From assembly GCF_900108485.1 (NCBI RefSeq), contig NZ_FNXF01000010.1:1-64000 (forward strand): a DNA stretch of 64,000 nt, in the 5' to 3' direction. How positions within the stretch are numbered: the first letter of the stretch is position 1; every line of letters begins with the position of its first letter. The notes under the pieces are model-generated. The model was not told the DNA's origin, did not search any database, and saw nothing but the letters and a program-made list of their open reading frames with translations. Below, in pieces: positions 16,433 through 24,597 of the stretch. The stretch comes from Rheinheimera pacifica. GTDB lineage: Bacteria > Pseudomonadota > Gammaproteobacteria > Enterobacterales > Alteromonadaceae. A program made the translations under genes and the position numbers.

Positions 16433-17937
16433 CCGAACCTCTGATTAAAAATTGATACAAAGTAATTCCTTACTAAAGAAGAGAAAATAGTACTAATAAT
16501 TATTATCAAAGAACCGCATAAAACTAAAATAGCAAAACTAGTAATACGACTTTGCAGCTGTAGATCAAACAAATTCAATAAATACCCTGTAACCGCAGCA
16601 GGTATAAAAATAACCAAAACATCATTTAGCAACCATTTAACGTGTAATCCAGGTTCAATTTTGCTGTGAACATACGCTACCCAAAAAAATAAAAACATGA
16701 AATTTATCGCACACCAGACATAACCAGCACCTATAGCACCATAATTACTGGAAGCAAATATCAGCGAAGGAATTAGAGCGCCAGCCATTACAAGATTTCC
16801 GTTCAAGTGATAACGGAGATTGCCTTTAGCATACTGAAGATAGTAAGGAAATGATGTTATAGCTAAAAGACCATTCCCTATTACGTATAGCCTTAATATG
16901 GGTGTAACATGCTGAACAATTTGCTCATCGCCAGTCCAGGCATATAATAAATGATCGGCAAAAAAAGCTAGTGTGATAGCAGCTGAGCAAGCAATTATGG
17001 CTACAAGCTGGGTCGAATTCCTATATATTTCTAACATTTCGCTGTGTTTATTAAGCGCAAATAAATTAGTCATACGTGGCAACACAGCATTGCTTACGGG
17101 TCCACTAATAATCATTATGCCACTGGCAACTAGCACGGCCAGAGAAAAATAACCGTACTCAGATAACGACAGTATGCCCGAAAGAACCATCTTATCTGTT
17201 TGCGTAATCAACAACCAGATTGATGCAGTAAAAGCAATAGTTAACGCAAATTTCAGGACGGATTTAACAGGCTTAAGCGACCAACCAATAGTCTCTATGT
17301 CTTTATCTATGTGAGGCAGTAAACTGCGAGAAGTACTCCATAAAATAACAGCTTCTAAAATTGTTATAATCAACTGATATGTAAAAAAAATATTAGGAGT
17401 AAAACCCCAAATATTCATAACAGCTATTACACCAACTGAACGAAAAGTTGCCAATACTACATTGAAATAACTCAACCAAACTAATCGTTCACAACCTTGA
17501 ATAATTCCACGAAAAACTCCCGACAACCATCTGAGTGCAACTGTTATCGCCATAACTTTTAAAGCAAAAACAACAACATCAGGAGCTAAAGATTCAATAT
17601 TTAGCCAGCTTGTTGCAATCGTATCAGCGAGAAAATAAAGTGCCGAGCCACCTACAACAGCTAATGTCCAAAATACTATACTGAGTGCTCGAACCACTTG
17701 ACGAAAATAAAGCGCAGTAAGATTTCCACCTTTAAAGCGAGCTGTTTCTCTAACAACAGTTGGCGTTAGTCCTAAGTCCATTAAGGTTAACCAAGATTGC
17801 ATCAAAACAAAAAAACCTATCAAGCCATAAACTTCAGCGCCCATATGCATTATATAAAACGGAACGACAATAATACCAATAGTCGTCACATATATTTGAC
17901 TTAAATAATTTGCAATAATATTATTTCTGAGAGACAA
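16429..17937 (-). CDS. wzx: oligosaccharide flippase (Wzx-like, PST/MATE superfamily)
   Basis: This 502-residue protein has about 12-14 hydrophobic helices and the N-terminal pattern IIANYLSQIYVTTIGIIVVPFYIMHMGAE seen in Wzx and polysaccharide transporters of the MVF superfamily. It would move the undecaprenyl-linked O-unit across the inner membrane before Wzy polymerisation. The only usable start near the N-terminus is TTG at 17935-17937, with a weak AGG 7 bp upstream. The gene is very AT-rich. A 198-bp gap precedes it. Confidence 0.87.
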   Translation of the reverse strand: MSLRNNIIANYLSQIYVTTIGIIVVPFYIMHMGAEVYGLIGFFVLMQSWLTLMDLGLTPTVVRETARFKGGNLTALYFRQVVRALSIVFWTLAVVGGSALYFLADTIATSWLNIESLAPDVVVFALKVMAITVALRWLSGVFRGIIQGCERLVWLSYFNVVLATFRSVGVIAVMNIWGFTPNIFFTYQLIITILEAVILWSTSRSLLPHIDKDIETIGWSLKPVKSVLKFALTIAFTASIWLLITQTDKMVLSGILSLSEYGYFSLAVLVASGIMIISGPVSNAVLPRMTNLFALNKHSEMLEIYRNSTQLVAIIACSAAITLAFFADHLLYAWTGDEQIVQHVTPILRLYVIGNGLLAITSFPYYLQYAKGNLRYHLNGNLVMAGALIPSLIFASSNYGAIGAGYVWCAINFMFLFFWVAYVHSKIEPGLHVKWLLNDVLVIFIPAAVTGYLLNLFDLQLQSRITSFAILVLCGSLIIIISTIFSSLVRNYFVSIFNQRFG

Positions 17938-18135
17938 ATAGAACCTGCTTGTTAATTTCAGATTTCAATATTGATATCCGTTTAATGTTGAAACTATGTC
18001 AGTTTAGCTCTTCTACACCTAATAAAGATCCTGCTTAAAGCTGTATTATATAAAATTGCTGAATTTTTCAAAAAATTTGCCAGACCGTTTGAACAATTCT
18101 GATGACTTACCTTTCTGAAATATATAGCTATTTAT

Positions 18136-18567
18136 TTACATATTTGAACTTCTAAAATCATTTAGACTAAGTTCCATAAAGATACTATTATCTATAAATT
18201 TTTCACATACAAATCCTTTATTTTCATATAATTTTTTTGCGGCAGTATTATCTGAAGAGACCTCTAGCCTTATAATTTTCAATCTGCACCTTTGGGCATA
18301 GTTTATTGAGCTGTCTAGCAAGTTACTTGCAAAACCTCTACGCTGAAATTTTGGCAGTACTCCAATATAAGATACATATGCAAGAATTTTATCTGGATCA
18401 TTAATGTAGCAAGCACTAACTGCTGCCAACTCTCCTTTCTCGTATATAGAAAATATTGTCGCATTGCCTAGCAACTTATTTACATAACCGTCTAAATCTC
18501 GAATACGTTCCACTAAATAGCCACTATTTTGCATGACATGAAAGAAAGAAGTTAAATCGTTTCGCAT
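18136..18567 (-). CDS. GNAT-family N-acetyltransferase
   Basis: This 143-residue GNAT protein shows motif A in the VLPKFQRRGFASNLLDSSINYA segment (Q/RxxGxG/A-type acetyl-CoA pyrophosphate loop), followed by LEVSSDNTAAKKLYENKGF, the usual motif B. It lies immediately downstream of the VioA-like aminotransferase and WbqC genes and is AT-rich. It is therefore a candidate for N-acylation of the 4-amino-4,6-dideoxy sugar those genes imply. A generic GNAT with another substrate cannot be ruled out. The gap after it (to wzx) carries no ORF. Confidence 0.8.
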   Translation of the reverse strand: MRNDLTSFFHVMQNSGYLVERIRDLDGYVNKLLGNATIFSIYEKGELAAVSACYINDPDKILAYVSYIGVLPKFQRRGFASNLLDSSINYAQRCRLKIIRLEVSSDNTAAKKLYENKGFVCEKFIDNSIFMELSLNDFRSSNM

Positions 18568-18578
18568 AGATAGAATAC

Positions 18579-19274
18579 CTAACTTTCTAGTGTATATGAT
18601 TCAAACATATCAATGACATCACACTTACTACAGTTCATTAACAAGTCTATAATCGACAGATTAGGAGTAAAATCAACTGAACCAGATTGGAGATATTTTT
18701 TTTCATTCATTTTTATAAAATTCAGCGTAATATCATGATACAAAAAATCATTTCCAGAGTACAAGTTTCTTCCCCCGGGAGAGTTTATGTACTCATCACA
18801 TTGAAATAGCTTACACATCTGAACAAGTTTGCCAGCAGGGCTTAGCGTCCTGTCATAGCTAAGCTGGCTGGAAAAGTGAAACTGTTTATTAATACCAAGA
18901 TATTCAAACACTGTAGCAATACTGTTCCTGCAAAGGTCAGCTACATTACGACTAGGCTGCGTAAGAACCTTCTCCACAATTGGATAAACATCTGCAAAAA
19001 AAGGTGATTTGGAATAGGCCTGCTGAATGCTCGACAGCACCTTTCTTACATCTGGTGAAAAATCCAGATCCTTAATAAGTACATTTGAAGAAGCTCCGGG
19101 AACCGGAATAGTGAAACGTTGTGCCTTATTCTGGCTAAGAATAGCGTTTCTGTTAATGTAACCACCTTTTATGTAGGTAACGTCATCATAAAACACAAAT
19201 ACATCTGCACAAAAAGCCAGCTGATAATATCCGAGATACGGAAACAAGTATGGCTGCATCACCGCTAGCTTCAC
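18579..19274 (-). CDS. WbqC-family protein
   Basis: The 231-residue protein carries the WbqC-family hallmark at its N-terminus, MQPYLFPYLGYYQLA, then DVFVFYDDVTYIKGGYINRN. These proteins recur in O-antigen loci with amino-sugar genes, but their reaction is not established. The start is GTG, overlapping the aminotransferase stop (GTGA). Its place between a VioA-like aminotransferase and a GNAT suggests involvement in attaching an acyl or amino-acid group to the 4-amino sugar. This is inference from context only. Confidence 0.82.
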   Translation of the reverse strand: MKLAVMQPYLFPYLGYYQLAFCADVFVFYDDVTYIKGGYINRNAILSQNKAQRFTIPVPGASSNVLIKDLDFSPDVRKVLSSIQQAYSKSPFFADVYPIVEKVLTQPSRNVADLCRNSIATVFEYLGINKQFHFSSQLSYDRTLSPAGKLVQMCKLFQCDEYINSPGGRNLYSGNDFLYHDITLNFIKMNEKKYLQSGSVDFTPNLSIIDLLMNCSKCDVIDMFESYTLES

Positions 19275-20353
19275 TTGACTCCCTCCCCAATAACCTTAGT
19301 AATGAGCTCAACATCTGCGATAGTTAAATCATAGTATAGAGGCAGACATAACGTTCTTCTGGACAAATCTTCAGAAACCCGGCAGCGGCTTGTACCAGTT
19401 CGATATAAACTTACTTCATTAATAGAAGGATTAAAGTATCGCCGGGCAATGATATGGTTTTGCTTCAGAAAATCCAACATTCTGGTGCAAATTTCCGATG
19501 TCTGAAAAGTTACGGGCATATAAGCTCCGTTAAAAGATGCCGCACTGCACCAGGTTGGCATTTGAACGAGTCCCTTTAGCAGGTGCTGATACTGCTCAAA
19601 TAAGGCTACTCGGTGCGACAAAATCTGTTCAATATCGTCCAGTACAGCTAAACCCATAGCCGCATGAACTTCACTCATTTTGGTGTTGATACCTGCTTCA
19701 ACGATGTTACCTGTCGAGGTATCAATACCAAAGTTGGTCATTAATACTGCCCGTTCGTAGTCGTCACTGTTTTTGAAAATAACAGCACCGCCCTCGACAC
19801 TGTGAAACACCTTAGTAGCATGAAAACTTAAGGTTGAAGCATCGCCATAATTTAGTACGCTGCTGTCACCCAGTTTTATGCCAAAAGCATGCGCCGCATC
19901 ATAAATTACCTTAACATTGTGCTGCTTACCCAACAGTTCAAATGCCTGCACATCGCAAGGGTTGCCATATACATGCACCGGCACTATAGCGCTGGTGTGT
20001 TCGTCTATAGCGTTTTTAGCCTGTTTGGAGCACAGGTTATAGCTTTTCGGGTCTGCGTCAGCAAATTTGGGCGTTATGCCTTCCCAAGCCAGGCTACTGC
20101 TGGTGGCAATAAAAGTAAAGGGCGTTGTAACAGCGTTGCCTTTAAGGCTAAAAACCTTATAGGCGAGTTGCATGGCAAGCGTACCATTAGCTACCGGTAG
20201 CAGGTTTTTAACGCCAAGATAGTCTTCTAAGCGGATCTTTAGCTCTTGTACCAGGGGACCGTTGTTGGTTAGCCAGGCTTTGTTGTAAACACGTTCAAGG
20301 TACTTAGTATATTTTTCAAATGCTGGGAGATAAGGCTTATTTACCGGGATCAT
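19271..20353 (-). CDS. dTDP-4-keto-6-deoxyglucose aminotransferase (VioA-like, DegT family)
   Basis: This 360-residue DegT/DnrJ/EryC1 aminotransferase has [21 protein letters not shown] (PLP-binding Asp) and the Schiff-base lysine K181 in [15 protein letters not shown]. The SFHATK...EGG variant is typical of VioA-type enzymes that turn dTDP-4-keto-6-deoxy-D-glucose into dTDP-4-amino-4,6-dideoxyglucose (viosamine). It follows rmlB and rmlA, which make exactly that substrate, with a 4-bp overlap with rmlA. The C4 stereochemistry (glucose or galactose type) cannot be fixed by eye. Confidence 0.83.
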   Translation of the reverse strand: MIPVNKPYLPAFEKYTKYLERVYNKAWLTNNGPLVQELKIRLEDYLGVKNLLPVANGTLAMQLAYKVFSLKGNAVTTPFTFIATSSSLAWEGITPKFADADPKSYNLCSKQAKNAIDEHTSAIVPVHVYGNPCDVQAFELLGKQHNVKVIYDAAHAFGIKLGDSSVLNYGDASTLSFHATKVFHSVEGGAVIFKNSDDYERAVLMTNFGIDTSTGNIVEAGINTKMSEVHAAMGLAVLDDIEQILSHRVALFEQYQHLLKGLVQMPTWCSAASFNGAYMPVTFQTSEICTRMLDFLKQNHIIARRYFNPSINEVSLYRTGTSRCRVSEDLSRRTLCLPLYYDLTIADVELITKVIGEGVK

Positions 20354-21219
20354 TTTGTTTTTACCAATTCAGCTAAATACTGGCCATAACTGTTTTTCGC
20401 CATAGCATCGGCAATACGGCTGATATCCACTACTGATAACCAACCATTAATAAAGGCAATTTCTTCGAGCACTGCGACTTTAAAACCCTGCCGGTGCTCA
20501 ATCGTTTGCACAAAAGAGGACGCTTCAAGCAAGCTATCGTAAGTGCCGGTATCCAACCAGGCAAAGCCGCGGCCAAGCATTTCGACATTCAGCTCGCCCC
20601 GGTTAAGGTATTCACGGTTTACACAAGTGATCTCTAACTCGCCACGTGCTGAAGGCTCAATACTTTTGGCGATATCGATAACATTATTGTCATAAAAATA
20701 CAGCCCGGTTACTGCATAGTTTGACTTTGGTTTGGCCGGTTTTTCTTCTATGGATATTGCTTTACGGTTGGCATCAAACTCCACTACGCCAAAACGCTCC
20801 GGGTCGCGTACCTGATAACCAAAGACCGTCGCACCAGTCTTTCTGACTGCTGCTTGTTTTAACTTAGGGCTAAAACTCTGTCCATAGAAAATATTGTCAC
20901 CCAACACCAAGCAGACATTATCGTTGCCGATAAATTTTTCCCCAATAATAAACGCTTGGGCCAGACCATCAGGGCTAGCTTGTGCTGCATAACTGAGATG
21001 AATACCAAAGTCACTGCCATCGCCTAACAGGCGCTGAAACGCAGCTTGATCATCTGGCGTGGTAATAATAAGAATGTCACGAATACCGGCCAGCATCAGC
21101 ACAGATAACGGGTAGTAAATCATCGGCTTATCATATACCGGCAATAACTGTTTAGACACACCGCGGGTAATGGGGTAAAGCCGGGTACCGGAGCCTCCGG
21201 CTAATATTATACCTTTCAT
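20350..21219 (-). CDS. rmlA: glucose-1-phosphate thymidylyltransferase
   Basis: The 289-residue length and motifs match RmlA/Rfb[19 protein letters not shown] (nucleotide-binding GGxGTRL), [21 protein letters not shown] with the metal-binding Asp, and [18 protein letters not shown]. It makes dTDP-glucose, the common precursor of dTDP-rhamnose and dTDP-4-amino sugars, in the cytoplasm. It lies 3 bp after rmlB and overlaps the VioA-like gene. In many loci rmlA sits with rmlB, C and D together; here rmlC and rmlD are about 7 kb away. Confidence 0.95.
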   Translation of the reverse strand: MKGIILAGGSGTRLYPITRGVSKQLLPVYDKPMIYYPLSVLMLAGIRDILIITTPDDQAAFQRLLGDGSDFGIHLSYAAQASPDGLAQAFIIGEKFIGNDNVCLVLGDNIFYGQSFSPKLKQAAVRKTGATVFGYQVRDPERFGVVEFDANRKAISIEEKPAKPKSNYAVTGLYFYDNNVIDIAKSIEPSARGELEITCVNREYLNRGELNVEMLGRGFAWLDTGTYDSLLEASSFVQTIEHRQGFKVAVLEEIAFINGWLSVVDISRIADAMAKNSYGQYLAELVKTK

Positions 21220-21222
21220 ACT

Positions 21223-22296
21223 TTAAGCTCCCTGCCCTAAGCGTTCTAACTGATAACTGCCGTCAAGCACAGCTTGCCACCAGTCTTTATTGTTTAAATA
21301 CCACTCAACTGTCTTGCGTAAGCCACTTTCAAACGTTTCTTCCGGCTTCCAGCCCAGTTCACGCTCAATTTTACTGGCGTCGATGGCGTAGCGTAAGTCA
21401 TGTCCCGGACGATCCGTCACGTGAGTGATGAGTGATGAGTGTTTAGTGTTGAGTGGGTAGCCACGCTGATGCATTGGCGCCAACTCGTCCATTAGCTCGC
21501 AGATGGCGTGTACCACTTCGATGTTTTGTTTTTCGTTATGGCCACCGATATTGTAGGTTTCGCCTACTTTGCCTTCGGTTACTACCTTGTACAGCGCTCT
21601 TGCATGATCTTCTACGTACAGCCAGTCGCGTACCTGATTACCCTTGCCATAAACAGGCAATGGCTTACCGGCCAGCGCGTTGAGAATCATCAGCGGCATT
21701 AACTTTTCCGGGAAATGGTAAGGGCCATAGTTATTTGAGCAATTGGTAACGATAACCGGCAAACCGTAAGTACGATGCCAAGCCCGAACTAAATGATCTG
21801 AGCTGGCTTTACTGGCCGAATAGGGGCTGCTGGGCGCATAAGGTGTGGTTTCAGTAAATAAGTCATCTGTGCCATGTAAATCACCATAGACTTCGTCAGT
21901 GGAAATATGGTGAAAACGAAATGCCTGTTTACGCGCTTCCGGTAACGCCTTCCAATAATTACGTGCAGCCTCTAACAGTGCGTAAGTACCAACAATATTG
22001 GTTTGCATAAAGGCTGCCGGGCCATCAATAGAGCGATCGACATGGCTCTCAGCCGCTAAATGCATTACCGCATCGGGCTGATGTTTTTCAAACAAGGCAG
22101 CCATCGCCGTAGTGTCACAGATATCTGCCTGTTCAAAGCTGTAACGACTGTTAGCTGCGACCTCTACAACCGAATTAAGATTGCCAGCGTAGGTTAATAT
22201 ATCAACATTTACCAAGCTATCGTCAGTATCTTTGATGATATGCCGAACGACTGCAGAGCCAATAAAACCGGCACCACCGGTTACCAGAATTTTCAT
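21223..22296 (-). CDS. rmlB: dTDP-glucose 4,6-dehydratase with a heptamer repeat inside the coding region
   Basis: This SDR-type dehydratase converts dTDP-glucose to dTDP-4-keto-6-deoxyglucose. Seen: [13 protein letters not shown] (NAD-binding), the catalytic STDEVYGDL (Thr-Asp-Glu) and YSASK (YxxxK). ATG at 22296 is preferred over the TTG at 22302 because it gives an ATGA overlap with wecC and better spacing from AAGGG. Residues about 281-292 ([12 protein letters not shown], just before the conserved DRPGHD) are encoded by five perfect-register 7-bp repeats on the coding strand. The corresponding loop in E. coli RffG is of similar length, so the enzyme should still work. Gain or loss of one repeat would frameshift the last fifth of the protein. 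Confidence 0.95.
   Translation of the reverse strand: MKILVTGGAGFIGSAVVRHIIKDTDDSLVNVDILTYAGNLNSVVEVAANSRYSFEQADICDTTAMAALFEKHQPDAVMHLAAESHVDRSIDGPAAFMQTNIVGTYALLEAARNYWKALPEARKQAFRFHHISTDEVYGDLHGTDDLFTETTPYAPSSPYSASKASSDHLVRAWHRTYGLPVIVTNCSNNYGPYHFPEKLMPLMILNALAGKPLPVYGKGNQVRDWLYVEDHARALYKVVTEGKVGETYNIGGHNEKQNIEVVHAICELMDELAPMHQRGYPLNTKHSSLITHVTDRPGHDLRYAIDASKIERELGWKPEETFESGLRKTVEWYLNNKDWWQAVLDGSYQLERLGQGA
21421..21455. repeat. heptamer array D, inside rmlB (5 units)
   Basis: Read on the plus strand the units are GTGAGTG, ATGAGTG, ATGAGTG, TTTAGTG and TTGAGTG: five units, 35 bp, no phase break. The complement gives CACTCAA, CACTAAA and CACTCAT, the same family as arrays A-C, but here the CACT strand is the coding strand. 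The flanks (GATCCGTCAC before, GGTAGCCACG after) are not repeat-like. Confidence 0.92.
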
Positions 22297-23549
22297 AGCC
22301 AAATGCCCTTAGTATCAACAACTATGCCTTGCGCCGGCTTTTCTGACCGAAACAATTTATGATCAACCAATAAAATGTGAACGTCTGCTTCGGTAAAGGC
22401 TTGTTGTGCATTCAACAGAGTTTGTCCGGTTAACTTGGCTGGTACGCTGTCAATATTTGGCTCTACCAACAGCACAGGGCCGGTATGCAATGCGATAAGC
22501 TGCTGTGCAATCGACATAGCAGGGCTTTCGCGTAAATCGTCAATATCAGGCTTAAACGCAAGACCATAACACGCAATAGTAACATCTTTGGCTGTTTTAT
22601 TCGGGTTAGCTTGTAGAAAATCGGCAAGTGCCAGTTTTACTTTGTCAATAACCCATTCCGGCTTGCTGTTATTTACCTCACGAGCGGTGCGAATTAGCTG
22701 GGCTCGCTCTGGCGTTTTACTAACAATAAACCAAGGGTCTACTGCAATACAGTGGCCGCCTACGCCTGGGCCTGGCTGCAGGATGTTTACCCGCGGATGG
22801 CGATTAGCCAACTTAATTAGCTCCCAAACATTAATATCAAGCTCGTCACTGATCATCGAGAGTTCATTGGCAAAAGCGATATTGATATCGCGAAAACTGT
22901 TTTCGGTAAGCTTTGCCATTTCTGCGGTGCGGGCATTGGTAATCACACACTCACCTTGTACGAAAGTCTTGTATAAATTAACAGCATGGTTAGAACACTT
23001 AGCTGTCATTCCACCGATAACTCGATCGTTCTCGATCAGCTCACGCATTACATGACCAGGCAGCACACGCTCAGGACAATGAGCTATGCGAATATCAGAT
23101 TCTTCACCATGAGTTTGTGGGAAGGTCAAGTCTGGGCGGGCTTCTGCCAACCACACAGCCATTTGTTCTGTTGCGCCAACAGGTGAAGTAGATTCGAGAA
23201 TAACTAGGTTCCCTTTAGCCAGCACTGGCGCTATAGCATTGCTAGCAGCTTCGATATAGCTTAAGTCTGGCTCGTGGTTATCACCTTTAAAAGGTGTAGG
23301 TACTGCGACGATGAAAACATCGGCAGCTTCAGGTATTATTGTTGCTTTTAAATACCCCTGAGTTACGGCAGCATGCACTACGATATCCAGATCCGGCTCG
23401 ACAATATGAACTTTGCCTTCATTAATGGTATCAACCGCTTTTTGGTTGACATCTACGCCTATCACTTGAATTTTGCGCGATGCAAAAACCGCTGCTGTAG
23501 GTAACCCTATGTAACCAAGCCCAATAACTGCAACCCGTCTGAAAATCAT
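22293..23549 (-). CDS. wecC: UDP-N-acetyl-D-mannosamine dehydrogenase
   Basis: This 418-residue UDP-sugar dehydrogenase has [18 protein letters not shown] (NAD-binding), [21 protein letters not shown] and the catalytic cysteine in [13 protein letters not shown]. The spacing and the TSPVGATE variant match WecC, which oxidises UDP-ManNAc to UDP-ManNAcA in two steps. WecB, which provides UDP-ManNAc, is encoded at the head of the locus (31.6-32.7 kb). It overlaps rmlB by 4 bp. Other enterobacterial common antigen genes (wecA, wecG, wzyE) are absent, so the product most likely enters this locus's own polymer. Confidence 0.92.
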   Translation of the reverse strand: MIFRRVAVIGLGYIGLPTAAVFASRKIQVIGVDVNQKAVDTINEGKVHIVEPDLDIVVHAAVTQGYLKATIIPEAADVFIVAVPTPFKGDNHEPDLSYIEAASNAIAPVLAKGNLVILESTSPVGATEQMAVWLAEARPDLTFPQTHGEESDIRIAHCPERVLPGHVMRELIENDRVIGGMTAKCSNHAVNLYKTFVQGECVITNARTAEMAKLTENSFRDINIAFANELSMISDELDINVWELIKLANRHPRVNILQPGPGVGGHCIAVDPWFIVSKTPERAQLIRTAREVNNSKPEWVIDKVKLALADFLQANPNKTAKDVTIACYGLAFKPDIDDLRESPAMSIAQQLIALHTGPVLLVEPNIDSVPAKLTGQTLLNAQQAFTEADVHILLVDHKLFRSEKPAQGIVVDTKGIWL

Positions 23550-23587
23550 AAAAACCCTAAATGTGAATGAACTTTCTTAGCTAAATT

Positions 23588-24502
23588 TTATTTAAAATAA
23601 TGGCGAACTAACACCAACAACATACTTAAAAAACCGCCCAACATCACAGCCATAATACAAATTAGCGCCCTTGACGGTTTTGATTTTTTTTCAGCAACAA
23701 TTGCGCGATCAACTGTTTTGAAAACATATTCGTCACGTACATTGGCGAGCATGATAGTTTTAGTCTGCTCTTCAATTAAAGAAAATAACATTGTTTGAAT
23801 ATCAGCTATATTCGTCTGGGCTATTTGTTGGTTTAAGTAGTTAATACTTTTTTGCGCCTCCACAAGTTCGCGTGTTCTCATTTCCTCGTTTATGTCTTTT
23901 ACTAACAAAGAAACCCATTCCTGAGCGAGGAATGGCGAATAATGCTCTACGGAAAGCCTTATCATGCCGCTACTTTTATCTTGGGATATACTAAAAAATT
24001 TCATGAATCTATCATAACTTTCTAATAAAGAAGGTTTAGATTGCAGTGGTGCAGAAACCTTTCTTATCCATTGCATATTTACAGGATCATACAGATCAGT
24101 ATTTATAATCAAGGAGTTACTATCTCTTTCCCAGCCTGTAGCTGCCATAATCGGAACTAGCAAATTATGGTTCTCAACAAAGCGCCCAATAAACTCTCTG
24201 GATCTAATTACTTCCAAAGCAAGACTAGTTTTATCACTGCCCCCTCCCAGGTTAACACCTGCAAGTGCCGCAAGCCCACCCAACTGACCGGGAACCTTTA
24301 AAGAAGAACTATCCCCCGCAGGAGCAAGCAGAGCTTCACTTTTGTAAATATTAGGCAACCGCAGTGAATAAAATACTGACGCCACTGCACAAACAATAGT
24401 GAACGCGATAATTATCCACTTACCCTGCCAGATAACAGCGAATAGTTCCCGTAAATCTATTTCGTCACTTGCATGCTGGCGTTTTAGTTGTTGTTCTATC
24501 AT
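23588..24502 (-). CDS. wzz: Wzz-type chain-length determinant protein
   Basis: This 304-residue protein has the Wzz layout: a cytoplasmic start with EIDLRELFAVIWQGKWIII, a first membrane helix (about 30-50), the SLRLPNIYKSEALLAPA segment, a periplasmic helical domain with a coiled region (about 195-255), and a second membrane helix near the C-terminus (about 280-300). The C-terminal proline-containing SKPSRALI segment precedes it. Wzz sets the modal length of Wzy-made polymers in the inner membrane. No Wzc-type kinase domain is attached. The gene lies between the export protein and wecC. Confidence 0.9.
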   Translation of the reverse strand: MIEQQLKRQHASDEIDLRELFAVIWQGKWIIIAFTIVCAVASVFYSLRLPNIYKSEALLAPAGDSSSLKVPGQLGGLAALAGVNLGGGSDKTSLALEVIRSREFIGRFVENHNLLVPIMAATGWERDSNSLIINTDLYDPVNMQWIRKVSAPLQSKPSLLESYDRFMKFFSISQDKSSGMIRLSVEHYSPFLAQEWVSLLVKDINEEMRTRELVEAQKSINYLNQQIAQTNIADIQTMLFSLIEEQTKTIMLANVRDEYVFKTVDRAIVAEKKSKPSRALICIMAVMLGGFLSMLLVLVRHYFK

Positions 24503-24597
24503 CTGTATCCTTCATAAGTGACTAACTTGCCCTGCCACCATTAATAATTTCTGTATCGGTGCGCCAGCCAGTTGTTACGCGCACCACTGCTTTTAAA

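Noticed and set aside
17938-18135. Small gene or RNA in the AT-rich gap before wzx
   Set aside because: No ORF with a start site, hairpin or tRNA-like fold could be seen; it looks like a plain leader or leftover sequence.
22588-23055. 155-codon plus-strand ORF antisense to wecC
   Set aside because: It lies wholly inside a well-supported gene, has a composition typical of antisense shadows and no recognisable domain.
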